A program made the translations under genes and the position numbers. From NCBI RefSeq assembly GCF_016834655.1, contig NZ_JAENHP010000023.1, positions 105,893 through 169,892 on the forward strand: a DNA stretch of 64,000 bases, read 5' to 3'. This document shows, piece by piece, positions 23,000 through 30,518 of the stretch. Below the pieces are notes generated by a model that saw only the letters and a program-made list of their open reading frames with translations, was not told where the DNA came from and did no database searches. Each line of letters begins with the position of its first letter. Position 1 is the first letter of the stretch. The DNA is from Paractinoplanes ovalisporus. Lineage in GTDB: Bacteria > Actinomycetota > Actinomycetes > Mycobacteriales > Micromonosporaceae.

Positions 23000-23809
23000 T
23001 CAGACATGCCCTGATTCTGGCGCGCCGAGCGACCCCGCGGGGTGGTCCATCGTGGATCTGTGGATAACTCCGCGGACGGTCTGACGGCCGTCGTAGCGCC
23101 AGTGGACAACTTCCACGGCCCCGGTCTCGACCGTGCCAAGATGGCTCCTCCGCCGGGCCGCGACGAAGTCGACGAGGGCCTGCGGATCGGCGAGAGGAGC
23201 AGCGAAATGCACCAGGGTGGAGTACCAGATGTCGCGCTCGGTGTCCGCCTCGTAGGCGCCGTCCGGGCCCAGTTCCTCGGCGAGCCGCGCCGCGAACATG
23301 TCGGCCACGCCGTCGAGCGGGCGCAGGCAGGCCATCACGCCGCCGGGCGTCAGCGTCAGCCCGGTGATCTCGAACCGCGCGGGCCCAGCCCCACTGTCGA
23401 CCGGCCCGAACCCGCCACCGCTGAACTCCGACCGGTGTCGCGCTCGATCGGCGTCGGGGACGGGCCGCAGGTCGGGCCGGCCCATTCTCGCGGCCCGATC
23501 CACGGCCTCGCGATACCGGGCAGCTGCCGGGTCGTCGTCGGGCACGGAGATTCGGTGCGGTTCCAGAGACCGTACGGTGATGTGCAGTGCCGCCTCGTTG
23601 CCGGTCGGCCAGTGCCCCTCGCCGGCCACGGCCAGAGCCTGCCGGGTGACCTCGCCCAGCCGCCGCACCGCGTCGTCGTCCGGCCGCAGCACCACCGACA
23701 GCCCCCAACGCTCGTCGCCGTCGGCCGGCGGGGTGTTGCGGCCGTGGCGTCCGGCCAGCACAGCCGCGCGCCCCGCTTCGAAGAGCTGATCAAACTTGTC
23801 GCCGTACAT
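23000..23809 (-). CDS. Putative 2H-phosphoesterase-like protein
   Basis: A 269-residue soluble protein from ATG 23809. It has two segments suggestive of the 2H (LigT-like) fold: ALHITVRSLE near residue 75 (H-x-T) and WYSTLVHFAAPL near residue 197 (H-x-A, imperfect). Both sit on predicted strands after FSVV/LSVVLRP-type elements. If correct, it would act on cyclic or 2',3'-phosphate ends of RNA or nucleotides, but the second motif is weak. The last 20 codons run through a copy of the GAGTTATCCACAG element, so the C-terminus may have been replaced by repeat DNA. Confidence 0.55.
   Translation of the reverse strand: MYGDKFDQLFEAGRAAVLAGRHGRNTPPADGDERWGLSVVLRPDDDAVRRLGEVTRQALAVAGEGHWPTGNEAALHITVRSLEPHRISVPDDDPAAARYREAVDRAARMGRPDLRPVPDADRARHRSEFSGGGFGPVDSGAGPARFEITGLTLTPGGVMACLRPLDGVADMFAARLAEELGPDGAYEADTERDIWYSTLVHFAAPLADPQALVDFVAARRRSHLGTVETGAVEVVHWRYDGRQTVRGVIHRSTMDHPAGSLGAPESGHV
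23058..23070 (-). repeat. Dispersed element, copy R4, inside a CDS end
   Basis: The minus strand reads GAGTTATCCACAG, identical to copies R2 and R3. It encodes part of the C-terminal tail of the gene at 23000-23809 (GVIHRST). Confidence 0.55.
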
Positions 23810-23888
23810 GGGAGGCCACGCTAGACGCCTAGCGCCAGCAATGTCCGGGCGAACCGGGCCGCGGCGGCTCGCGGGGTCACAACGAAAG

Positions 23889-23921
23889 CCGGCCCGGCCC
23901 TCGGGAAGAGGGCCGGGCCGG
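23889..23921 (-). terminator. Rho-independent terminator after the carbonic anhydrase gene
   Basis: A 14-bp perfect stem, CCGGCCCGGCCCTC (23889-23902) with GAGGGCCGGGCCGG (23908-23921), closes a 5-base loop. On the minus strand it is followed by TTTCGTT. A second smaller hairpin with arms CCGGTCC and GGACCGG lies before it at 23944-23966. Confidence 0.8.
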
Positions 23922-23987
23922 ATACTGCTGGGGGTGAACCGCTCCGGTCCTGGTGAAGGGGACCGGTCCGGATCTGTTGTGGAGCTG

Positions 23988-24614
23988 TCAGGCGGCCGCG
24001 GCGGCCAGGCGGGCCGGGGTGCGGACCTCGGCGACCTCGCCGGTGCTCAGGCAGTACTGGGCGGCGACCGTCTGGAGCTTGCCGCCACGGACGGCCCGGT
24101 CGATCAGCGAGGAACGCTCCCGCAGCAGGTCCACCGTATAGAGCGAGTGCGCCGCGCCGACCTCGGAGGGCGTCGTCGCCCCGTCGAGGCGGGCCCGCAG
24201 AACGTTGGGCGCGATCCGCTCGGCGATGTCGCGGACGTAGCCGGACGGCACCTGGGCGTTGTCGACGACACCGGCCGCCGCGGCGACGGCGCCGCAACCC
24301 TCGTGGCCGAGCACGACGATCAGGGACACTCCGAGCATCCCGACCGCGTACTCCACCGAGCCGAGCACCGCCGCGTCGACCACGTGGCCCGCCGTACGCA
24401 CCACGAAGAGGTCACCGAGGCCCTGGTCGAACAGGATCTCGGCCGGCACCCGGGAGTCCGCGCAGCCGACCACGAGAGCAAAAGGCTCCTGCGACTGGCT
24501 GAGGGCGGCGCGGCGGGCGGCGCCGCGGTCACCGGCGGCCGTGCTGCGCTCTTCGAGCCAACGGCGGTTGCCGTCGAGCAGTCGGTCCCAAGCGGTGTTC
24601 TGGTCCGTGAACAT
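23988..24614 (-). CDS. Beta-class carbonic anhydrase
   Basis: The 208-residue protein catalyses CO2 hydration to bicarbonate. The zinc ligands and catalytic dyad are visible: CADSR at 51-55 (Cys 51, Asp 53, Arg 55) and GHEGCGA at 103-109 (His 104, Cys 107). It is cytoplasmic. It starts 18 bases downstream of a tandem-GAF chemoreceptor-like gene on the same strand, so both are probably one transcript ending at the strong terminator at 23889-23921. The pairing raises the idea that the receptor senses a CO2-, bicarbonate- or redox-related signal, which is inference only. Confidence 0.93.
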   Translation of the reverse strand: MFTDQNTAWDRLLDGNRRWLEERSTAAGDRGAARRAALSQSQEPFALVVGCADSRVPAEILFDQGLGDLFVVRTAGHVVDAAVLGSVEYAVGMLGVSLIVVLGHEGCGAVAAAAGVVDNAQVPSGYVRDIAERIAPNVLRARLDGATTPSEVGAAHSLYTVDLLRERSSLIDRAVRGGKLQTVAAQYCLSTGEVAEVRTPARLAAAAA

Positions 24615-24632
24615 ATCTCGTCAGCTCCGAAG

Positions 24633-26186
24633 TCAGTTGAGGATGGCGCCGGTCGTAGCGACCTGCTCGGTCAGGACTCCACTGATGAGTCGCTGGGTCT
24701 GGTTGATCTCCTCCACCGCGGTGTGGATCTCGGCCAGTGAGGCGGTCACCGCGTCGACGCGGGCCTGGATGGCGTTGACCTTGGTGCTGACCTCGTCGGT
24801 GGCCCGCTCGGTCTCGGTCGACAGCTCCTTGACCTCGCCGGCGACGACCGCGAAGCCCTTGCCCGACTCACCGGCGCGGGCGGCCTCGATGGTCGCGTTG
24901 AGCGCGAGCAGCTTGGTCTGGGCGGCGATGGACTGAATGCTCTGCACCACCGCGTTGATCTCGGCGCTGGCCTGGCCGAGCGCGGCCACCTGCTGGTTGG
25001 CCTCGACGGTCAGCTTCTCGCCCTGGGCGGCCACGGTCGCGGCCGACGTGACGTTGCGCTCCACCTCGGCGATCGAGTCGAGCAGTTCACGGCCGGCGCT
25101 GTGCAGCTGCTCGGTCGAGGCGAAGCGCTCCAGCGCCTGCCCGACGAGGAACGCCGTGTTGCGCAGCGCGCTCTCGCGACCCGGATACATGATCAGCGTA
25201 CGGGTGGCGAAGAAGTCCATCGTGCCGATGATCTTGCCGCCGACGCGGATCGGGAGGCAGACGCCGGACTTGACGCCGGCGGCCTGGGCGGCCGGGCGGC
25301 GCACACAGTCGGTCAGTTCGCCCAGGTCCTCGACGAAGACGAGGTCGCCGCGGGCCCAGGCCCGGCCCGAGAGGCCGACACCCTTGGCGAACGAGGCCGA
25401 CATCGTGACCCGGCGGAACTCGGCGCCGGCGTCGCCCGACTCGAGGGCGAACCGCAGCACGTCGTCCTTCTCGTCGAGCTGCCAGAACGAGCCGTACTGC
25501 CAGTCGAAGTCCTTGCGGATGATCTCGAGCGCGGACCGCAGGGCGGAGTCGCGGCTCGTGGTCTGGGTCAGCTCGCGGATGACCTCGGAGACCGCGTCGA
25601 CGTCCTGCGCGGCCTTCTCCTGGCGGACGCCCTCGTGCAGGCGGGCCAGCGCACCCGAGACGAGCTGGCCGACGGCCCGCAGCACGGAGAGCCGGGCGTC
25701 GGAGAGGTGCAGCTCCTCGGTGGCGAAGAAGTCCATCGTGCCGACGACCTTGTCGTCCTCGATGAGCGGGAAGCAGACACCACTGTGCACACCGGAGCGG
25801 GCCGCGATCGGGGCGCGCACACAGTCGGTGACGTCCGCGATGTTGGTGACGAAGACCAGGTCCCGGCTGCGCCAGGCGCGGCCCGAGAGGCCCACACCCT
25901 CGGCGAACGAGGCCTCGAGGGTCACCCGGCGGAAGTCCTCGTTGACGCTGCCGCTCTCCTGGGCGAACCGCAGCACCTTGGCCGGGACGTCGAGCTGCCA
26001 GTAGGAGCCGTAGGCCCAGCCGAGCAGGTTGCGCACCATCTCGAGCGCGTCACCGATCGCCTGCTGCGGAGAGCTCGCACCCTCCATGGCACGCATGATG
26101 GCGGTGACCGCCTGAACGTCGGCGCGAGCCTCTGCGAGCTCGGCCTCGGCCTTCTCGGCCGACGCGCGCTTGCCGGAACGAAGCAC
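24633..26186 (-). CDS. Soluble chemoreceptor-like protein: GAF-GAF-MCP signalling domain
   Basis: From GTG 26186 (GGGGGAG five bases upstream) there are 517 residues. A coiled N-terminus is followed by two closely similar GAF domains (about 35-180 and 205-350). Both have WQLD, VLRFA-ESG, FRRVT, ASFA-GVGLSGRAW, DLVFV, TDCVR, SGVC and GTMDFFAT in the same order, so they arose by duplication. Residues about 365-517 form a short MCP signalling domain with the hairpin core KLLALNATIEAARAGESGKG and FAVVAGEVKELS. There is no membrane segment, so it is a cytoplasmic receptor. No cheA or cheW is in the window. It is probably co-transcribed with the carbonic anhydrase gene. Confidence 0.85.
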   Translation of the reverse strand: MLRSGKRASAEKAEAELAEARADVQAVTAIMRAMEGASSPQQAIGDALEMVRNLLGWAYGSYWQLDVPAKVLRFAQESGSVNEDFRRVTLEASFAEGVGLSGRAWRSRDLVFVTNIADVTDCVRAPIAARSGVHSGVCFPLIEDDKVVGTMDFFATEELHLSDARLSVLRAVGQLVSGALARLHEGVRQEKAAQDVDAVSEVIRELTQTTSRDSALRSALEIIRKDFDWQYGSFWQLDEKDDVLRFALESGDAGAEFRRVTMSASFAKGVGLSGRAWARGDLVFVEDLGELTDCVRRPAAQAAGVKSGVCLPIRVGGKIIGTMDFFATRTLIMYPGRESALRNTAFLVGQALERFASTEQLHSAGRELLDSIAEVERNVTSAATVAAQGEKLTVEANQQVAALGQASAEINAVVQSIQSIAAQTKLLALNATIEAARAGESGKGFAVVAGEVKELSTETERATDEVSTKVNAIQARVDAVTASLAEIHTAVEEINQTQRLISGVLTEQVATTGAILN

Positions 26187-26294
26187 CACAACTCCCCCAA
26201 GGTCGAGAGTGGCGCGGCGCCACTCAGGTGACCGCAAGATCGGCGGTGGGGGAGGCCACTTGAAGAGTCGGAAATTGCCGTTCGGTTGCCAAGA

Positions 26295-26324
26295 AGGAGC
26301 CCCGCCGTCACCGGCGGGGCTCCT
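26295..26324 (-). terminator. Terminator after the S1 protease gene
   Basis: A perfect 12-bp stem, AGGAGCCCCGCC (26295-26306) with GGCGGGGCTCCT (26313-26324), closes a 6-base loop. On the minus strand TTCTT follows. It lies 26 bases past the protease stop. Confidence 0.8.
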
Positions 26325-26349
26325 CGAGAAACGGGGGAAGAACAGCAGG

Positions 26350-27381
26350 TCAGAAGACGCTGACGCCGTAGACGCTCAGGGCCTCGGTGACCGGCTGGAA
26401 GTACGTCGTGCCGCCGGAGGTGCAGTTGCCGCTACCGCCGGAGGTCAGGCCCAGGGCCGTCGTGCCGGAGTAGAGCGGTCCGCCGCTGTCGCCCGGCTGG
26501 GCGCAGACGGTGGTGCGGATCAGGCCCGAGACGGAACCTTCGGCGTAGTTCACGGTGCTGTTGAGGGCGGTGACCCGGCCCGAGTGGATGCCGGTGGTGG
26601 AGCCGCGACGGGTGACCGTGGCGCCGACGGCCGGGGTGCCGGCCGAGGTGATCTCCTGGGAGCCGACCGTGCCGCTCTTGGTGATCGAGGTGTTGGTGTA
26701 GCGCACGATGCCGTAGTCGTTGCCCGGGAAGCTCGTGCCGGCGCGGGTGCCCAGCGTGGCCGACCCGTTGGTCCAGGTCGAGCCGATGTTGGTGCAGTGG
26801 CCCGCGGTGAGGAAGTAGTAGGTGCTGCCCGAGCGCACGTTGAAGCCGAGCGAGCAGCGGCCGCCACCGGCGTAGATGGCGTCGCCACCGCTGATGTTGG
26901 TGCTCAGCGTGCCCGAGGTGCGCTCGATGCGGGCGTTGTCGCCCAGCTTGGCCACGGTGGCCTCGACCTCGGCCAGCTTGGCGCCGGTGATCGTGCTGTC
27001 GACCTCGACGACGACCTGGTTGCTCACCGGGTCGACGGCGAACGCGGTGCCCGGGGTCTTCAGCGTGGCCTTGAGGGCGTTGTCCGCCGCGGCCAGCTGG
27101 GCGCCGCTGCGGCTGACGAAGCGCGGGGTCGCACCGGCGGCCTTGACCGACTTGGCGGTGGCGGCGTCGGTCACGTTGACGACGACCTTGCCGGCCGAGT
27201 CGATGAACGACCCGGCGGCGTCGGCCCCGAACTGGGCGTCGAGCCGGGTGGCCAGGGTGGAGGGGGCGAACGAGGGGTCTCCGGCAACGGCCGCCGAGGC
27301 GGGTGAGGCGGCAAGTCCGGTGCCGACGAGCATGCAGGCGGCCAGGCCGACGATCGGCCGGCGCAGCTTCCGGTTGAGCAC
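26350..27381 (-). CDS. Secreted streptogrisin/alpha-lytic-like serine protease
   Basis: The 343-residue preproenzyme starts at GTG 27381. It has a signal peptide (about 1-30, ending SPASAAV), an alpha-lytic-protease-type pro-region (about 33-160), and a mature chymotrypsin-fold S1 domain. The catalytic triad is visible in TAGHC (His), NDYGIVRY (Asp) and GDSGGP (Ser). Cysteine pairs (RCSLG with GHC; VCAQPG with NCTSGG) fit the streptogrisin disulfide pattern. It is exported and self-processed, for extracellular protein degradation. It is monocistronic with a strong terminator behind it and a clear AGGAACC ribosome binding site. Confidence 0.93.
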   Translation of the reverse strand: MLNRKLRRPIVGLAACMLVGTGLAASPASAAVAGDPSFAPSTLATRLDAQFGADAAGSFIDSAGKVVVNVTDAATAKSVKAAGATPRFVSRSGAQLAAADNALKATLKTPGTAFAVDPVSNQVVVEVDSTITGAKLAEVEATVAKLGDNARIERTSGTLSTNISGGDAIYAGGGRCSLGFNVRSGSTYYFLTAGHCTNIGSTWTNGSATLGTRAGTSFPGNDYGIVRYTNTSITKSGTVGSQEITSAGTPAVGATVTRRGSTTGIHSGRVTALNSTVNYAEGSVSGLIRTTVCAQPGDSGGPLYSGTTALGLTSGGSGNCTSGGTTYFQPVTEALSVYGVSVF

Positions 27382-27543
27382 GGGGTTCCTCCCAGGGGGT
27401 GGGGGGTACGCCGGAACCGGCGCACCACTTGCCCTCGGAGTATTGAGAGTTCTCGATCCCTATTCAAGACTCGGAAATTGTTGCCACAAGCTGTTCACAA
27501 CCATCCTGAGCTGCACAAACACCACCACATACCGCGAATCGTA

Positions 27544-28812
27544 TTACTCAACCGGGATGGAGAGGTTATGTGCCTGGGCCCGGATCTCGGGCACGGCCGT
27601 CGTCTCCCACTTCGCGCCGCGGCGCAGCGGCCCGATCAGCCACCGGTCACGCTGAACCCGCCCGTCGGCGCCGACCAGACGCCCGTACGGATCGATGTCG
27701 AGCCCCAGGCCGTGCGGGCCGACCCGGGCCTGGCCGGCGTCGAGCAGGCTGCGGACGAACGAGCCGGCGGCCCCCGGCAGACGACCCGGGCCGGCGCAGT
27801 TCACGACCGCGCCGAACCACTGCACGCCCGCCTCGAGCTCGACCAGCAGACCACCGGCGGGCGGCGCGCTGATCGAGCGGACACCACCGGCCCGCACCTC
27901 GAGCCGGCCCTCCTCGCGCAACGTGGCCACCCGGGCCCCGACCGTGGGGGCCATGCGGTGGCGGTGACACTCCCACGGGCGGGCCAGGTGACGCAGGAAC
28001 GCCTCCTGCTCGTCGGGGGTGAACGCCGTCCACAGCTGGTCGAGGTAGGGGCGTAGGCCGTCGACGACCGCCCGCCAGTCCCCGGCCCGGGCCGCTTCGG
28101 CGCGCACCGCCCGTACGACGTCCCGCAGCGTTGTGCAGTCGTCGAGCACGGGCCCGACCGGGGACGCCGCCACCGCCGTGTGGGTCAGCGGCAACTGGCC
28201 CCGGCGGCTGACGGCGGTGATCGGCGCGTCCCGGTCGCGCTCGGCCGTGAGCGTCAGCGCCACGTCGATCGCGGTCAGCCCGGCCCCCACGAGCAGCACC
28301 GGCACATCGGACGGGATCGCCTCGAGCACACCCTTGGCCCACGGGTCGGCGATGTAGTCGGGGTGGTCGGGCCGGGCCGCCGGCTGGGCGGGCGCCGGGT
28401 TGCCGGTGGCGACCACGACCCGCGAAGCGCGCACCTCTCCCCCGTCGGCCAGCAGGACGCCCGTGGCCGACAGACCCGACGCACGCGAGCGGCGCACAAC
28501 CAGCCGGTCACCAGCCGAGGACGAGATGTCCGAAAACACAGAACGCAGGTAACGGCCATATTCCGTACGGGAAAGGAAGTCGTCCGGAGAACACCCGGCC
28601 CAGCGCGCGAAATGCCCGGGATCGGACGGATCCGCGCTCATCGCCCCGGCCCGCGAGTTGAGCAGGTGCCACGGCCGGGCCGCCCCGTAGGCCAGACCCC
28701 CGCCCGGCTCGTCCGGCTCGATCAGCACCACCCGGTCGTCGGTGTTGCGCAGCAGCTCACGGGTGGCCAGCACGCCGGCACAGCCACCGCCCACGACGGC
28801 GACCGCGGTCAC
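27544..28812 (-). CDS. FAD/NAD(P)-binding oxidoreductase (HcaD/YdhS-like)
   Basis: The 422-residue flavoprotein has an N-terminal FAD Rossmann motif VVGGGCAGVLATRELL at 6-21, then GGLAYG, HLLNSRAGAM, an ATG-type motif VVVATGNPAP near 133, and a second dinucleotide motif LLVGAGLTAIDVALTL near 173. This order matches the FAD-NAD(P)-binding family PF13454, whose members are uncharacterised or involved in sulfur and amino acid metabolism. It starts at GTG 28812, overlapping the regulator gene by GTGA. Directly upstream lie a molybdopterin-enzyme fragment and an FMN reductase. Confidence 0.82.
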   Translation of the reverse strand: MTAVAVVGGGCAGVLATRELLRNTDDRVVLIEPDEPGGGLAYGAARPWHLLNSRAGAMSADPSDPGHFARWAGCSPDDFLSRTEYGRYLRSVFSDISSSAGDRLVVRRSRASGLSATGVLLADGGEVRASRVVVATGNPAPAQPAARPDHPDYIADPWAKGVLEAIPSDVPVLLVGAGLTAIDVALTLTAERDRDAPITAVSRRGQLPLTHTAVAASPVGPVLDDCTTLRDVVRAVRAEAARAGDWRAVVDGLRPYLDQLWTAFTPDEQEAFLRHLARPWECHRHRMAPTVGARVATLREEGRLEVRAGGVRSISAPPAGGLLVELEAGVQWFGAVVNCAGPGRLPGAAGSFVRSLLDAGQARVGPHGLGLDIDPYGRLVGADGRVQRDRWLIGPLRRGAKWETTAVPEIRAQAHNLSIPVE

Positions 28813-29309
28813 CGCTCGACCACCGTCACCGAGGCGTCGTCGGCCAGCCGGTAGCCGAGCCCGTAGACGGTCGTCACGACCTCGGGGTCGGCCAGCTTGG
28901 TGCGCAGGCGGCTCACGTGCACGTCGACCGTGCGGTTGGTCGTGTGCGTGTGCCCCCAGACCTGGGACAACAGCTGGCTGCGGCTGAACACCTGCCGCGG
29001 GTGGCGCGCGAGAAACAGCAGCAGGTCGTACTCGAGGCGGCTCAGTTCGAGCGGCTGACCGTCCCGGATCGCGGTCCGCGCCCCCGGGTCGAGTCTCAGC
29101 GCGGGACTCCCGCCGGGGTCGGCCAGGGTCACCTCGACCGCCGGTCCGGCGGCGTCCACCAGGTCGCGCAACGCGGCAACGACCCGGTCACGACCGGCGC
29201 CCTGGCCGGAGATGCTGATCGTCACGGTGACGGGTGACTCGTGGATGTCGGGGACGGGGCGGAGCCGGCGGCGTGGAACGGCGGGGTGGGCGACGGCGAG
29301 CGCGGACAT
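28809..29309 (-). CDS. Winged-helix regulator, OmpR/PhoB-type DNA-binding domain only
   Basis: A 166-residue protein from ATG 29309 with GGAGGGAG upstream. There is no receiver domain. Residues about 60-160 are a PhoB-type winged helix: LELSRLEYDLLLFLARHPRQ, FSRSQLLSQVWG, TVDVHVSRLRTKL and TVYGLGYRL. The N-terminal 55 residues are Pro/Arg-rich with a VTVTISISG strand. It would bind DNA without phosphorylation control. It is coupled to the FAD protein, and a palindrome (29348-29364) lies in its promoter region. Confidence 0.85.
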   Translation of the reverse strand: MSALAVAHPAVPRRRLRPVPDIHESPVTVTISISGQGAGRDRVVAALRDLVDAAGPAVEVTLADPGGSPALRLDPGARTAIRDGQPLELSRLEYDLLLFLARHPRQVFSRSQLLSQVWGHTHTTNRTVDVHVSRLRTKLADPEVVTTVYGLGYRLADDASVTVVER

Positions 29310-29341
29310 GGTGTTCTCCCTCCGGTGGCGGCCGGATCAAT

Positions 29342-29364
29342 ATATCTCCTATCTGCGAGATAGG
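29342..29364 (-). promoter_or_regulatory. Operator palindrome in the regulator promoter
   Basis: CCTATCT-GCG-AGATAGG (29348-29364) is a perfect inverted repeat. On the minus strand it is flanked by TTAACC upstream and TATATT downstream, so it would cover the space between -35 and -10. The binding protein is unknown. Confidence 0.55.
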
Positions 29365-29810
29365 TTAAGACCCGATCGGCGGGTCGTAGGCCCGTACGGG
29401 TGGGAGCGGCCCGTCGAACCGGGTGATCTCGACCCGCGTGACCTGCCCGGTGCAGCCCTGAGCGAGCCGCGAGGTGCCGACGTCCGCGGTCAGCGCGTTG
29501 GGGTTGCCGTGCACACAGGTCGCCACCTCCGGCGCCGACGGATCCCACCATGCGCCGGTCGAGAGTTGCGCCACACCGGGCGCGCAGTCGTCGCTGAGCA
29601 CCGCGCCGGCCAGCACGCGGCCGCGGTCGTTGTGCAGCCGCACGACGTCCCCGTCGGCGATCCCGCGGGCCGCCGCGTCGGCCGGGTTCATCCGCACCGG
29701 CTCACGACCCGACCTCTTCGCCGCCTGCGAGAACCCGCCCATGTCGAGCTGGGAGTGGCACCCCAGTGCGAGCTGGTGGTCCGCTGCTGTCCGGCCATCC
29801 CCCGAGCTTA
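29365..29810 (-). pseudogene. C-terminal fragment of a molybdopterin oxidoreductase (BisC/TMAO type)
   Basis: On the minus strand about 130 codons give the dinucleotide-binding C-terminal domain of biotin-sulfoxide/TMAO-type reductases: HSQLDMGGFSQAAKRSGREP, MNPADAAARGIADGDVV, LHNDRGRVLAGAVLSDD, GVAQLSTGAWWDP and HGNPNALTADVGTSRLAQGC. The rest of an approximately 750-residue enzyme is missing, and homology breaks off near 29800, just before the FMN reductase promoter. It lies in an otherwise complete regulator/FAD gene unit, so the locus has lost its main enzyme. Confidence 0.8.
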
Positions 29811-29822
29811 AAGACCCCGCTA

Positions 29823-29852
29823 TTGCCCCATATTCTCTAGGCGCACTAGGAT
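29823..29852 (+). promoter_or_regulatory. Promoter of the FMN reductase gene
   Basis: TTGCCC (29823-29828) and TAGGAT (29847-29852), spaced 18 bases, form a good actinobacterial promoter 34 bases before the ATG. CTAG half-sites flank the -10 region. Confidence 0.6.
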
Positions 29853-29886
29853 TTAGCGGAAACCCCCGATCGCGCTCAGGAGAGTC

Positions 29887-30369
29887 ATGACCCAGATCGT
29901 CGTCGTGTCCGGCAATCCCCGTCCCGGCTCCCGGACCTCGATCCTGGCCACCGCCGTCGGCCAGGCCCTGGCCGGCCCCGGGACACCCGAGATCATCGAG
30001 GTCGGGGCGCTCGGCGCCGGCCTGCTCACCCCGGGCGACGAGCCGACCGCGGCCGCCGTCGCCGCGCTCACCGGGGCCGACGTCCTGGTCGTGGCGACGC
30101 CGACCTACAAGGGCAGCTACACCGGGATCCTCAAGGTGCTGCTCGACCAGCTGCCCGCGCGGGCCCTGGCCGGCAAACGGGCCGTCCCGGTGGTGACCGC
30201 GGGGGTGGCACCCCAGGCGGCCGCGGCCGAGGCCCTGCTGCGTCAGCTGCTCACCGAACTCGGCGCCGACGTGGCCGAGGGGCTGCCGGTGGTCGAGGCC
30301 GACCTGCCCGGCTCAGCGGCGATCGCCGAGAAGTACGCGGCCGCGTTCAGCATTTCCACAGGTTCGTGA
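29887..30369 (+). CDS. NADPH-dependent FMN reductase (MsuE/SsuE-like)
   Basis: The 160-residue flavodoxin-fold protein has SGNPRPGSRTSILA at 9-22 (phosphate loop) and TPTYKGSYTGILKVLLDQLP at about 76-95. It reduces FMN with NAD(P)H. Such enzymes often serve two-component monooxygenases that release sulfite from sulfonates. The neighbouring genes (molybdopterin fragment, FAD protein) suggest this was a sulfur-acquisition locus. AGGAGAG precedes ATG 29887. It ends at a strong hairpin shared with the subtilase gene. Confidence 0.88.
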   Translation: MTQIVVVSGNPRPGSRTSILATAVGQALAGPGTPEIIEVGALGAGLLTPGDEPTAAAVAALTGADVLVVATPTYKGSYTGILKVLLDQLPARALAGKRAVPVVTAGVAPQAAAAEALLRQLLTELGADVAEGLPVVEADLPGSAAIAEKYAAAFSISTGS

Positions 30370-30450
30370 CAGGGCCCTGATAGACGTCATCCGTACGGTG
30401 CGCGTGTCCGATCTTGGGCACCGCCCCGCCCCGGCTCGGACCGGAACAGA

Positions 30451-30498
30451 CTCGTCCCGCTCGGTGGTGCCGTGCCCCCGGCCACCGAGCGGGACGAG
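30451..30498. terminator. Bidirectional terminator between the FMN reductase and subtilase genes
   Basis: A 17-bp perfect stem, CTCGTCCCGCTCGGTGG (30451-30467) with CCACCGAGCGGGACGAG (30482-30498), has a 14-base loop. TTTCTC follows on the plus strand. It lies between convergent genes. Confidence 0.85.
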
Positions 30499-30518
30499 CC
30501 TTTCTCAAGATCTGGCGC

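Noticed and set aside
26250..26349. RNA gene between the receptor and the protease
   Set aside because: Only the terminator hairpin is structured; no tRNA or known RNA pattern was seen.
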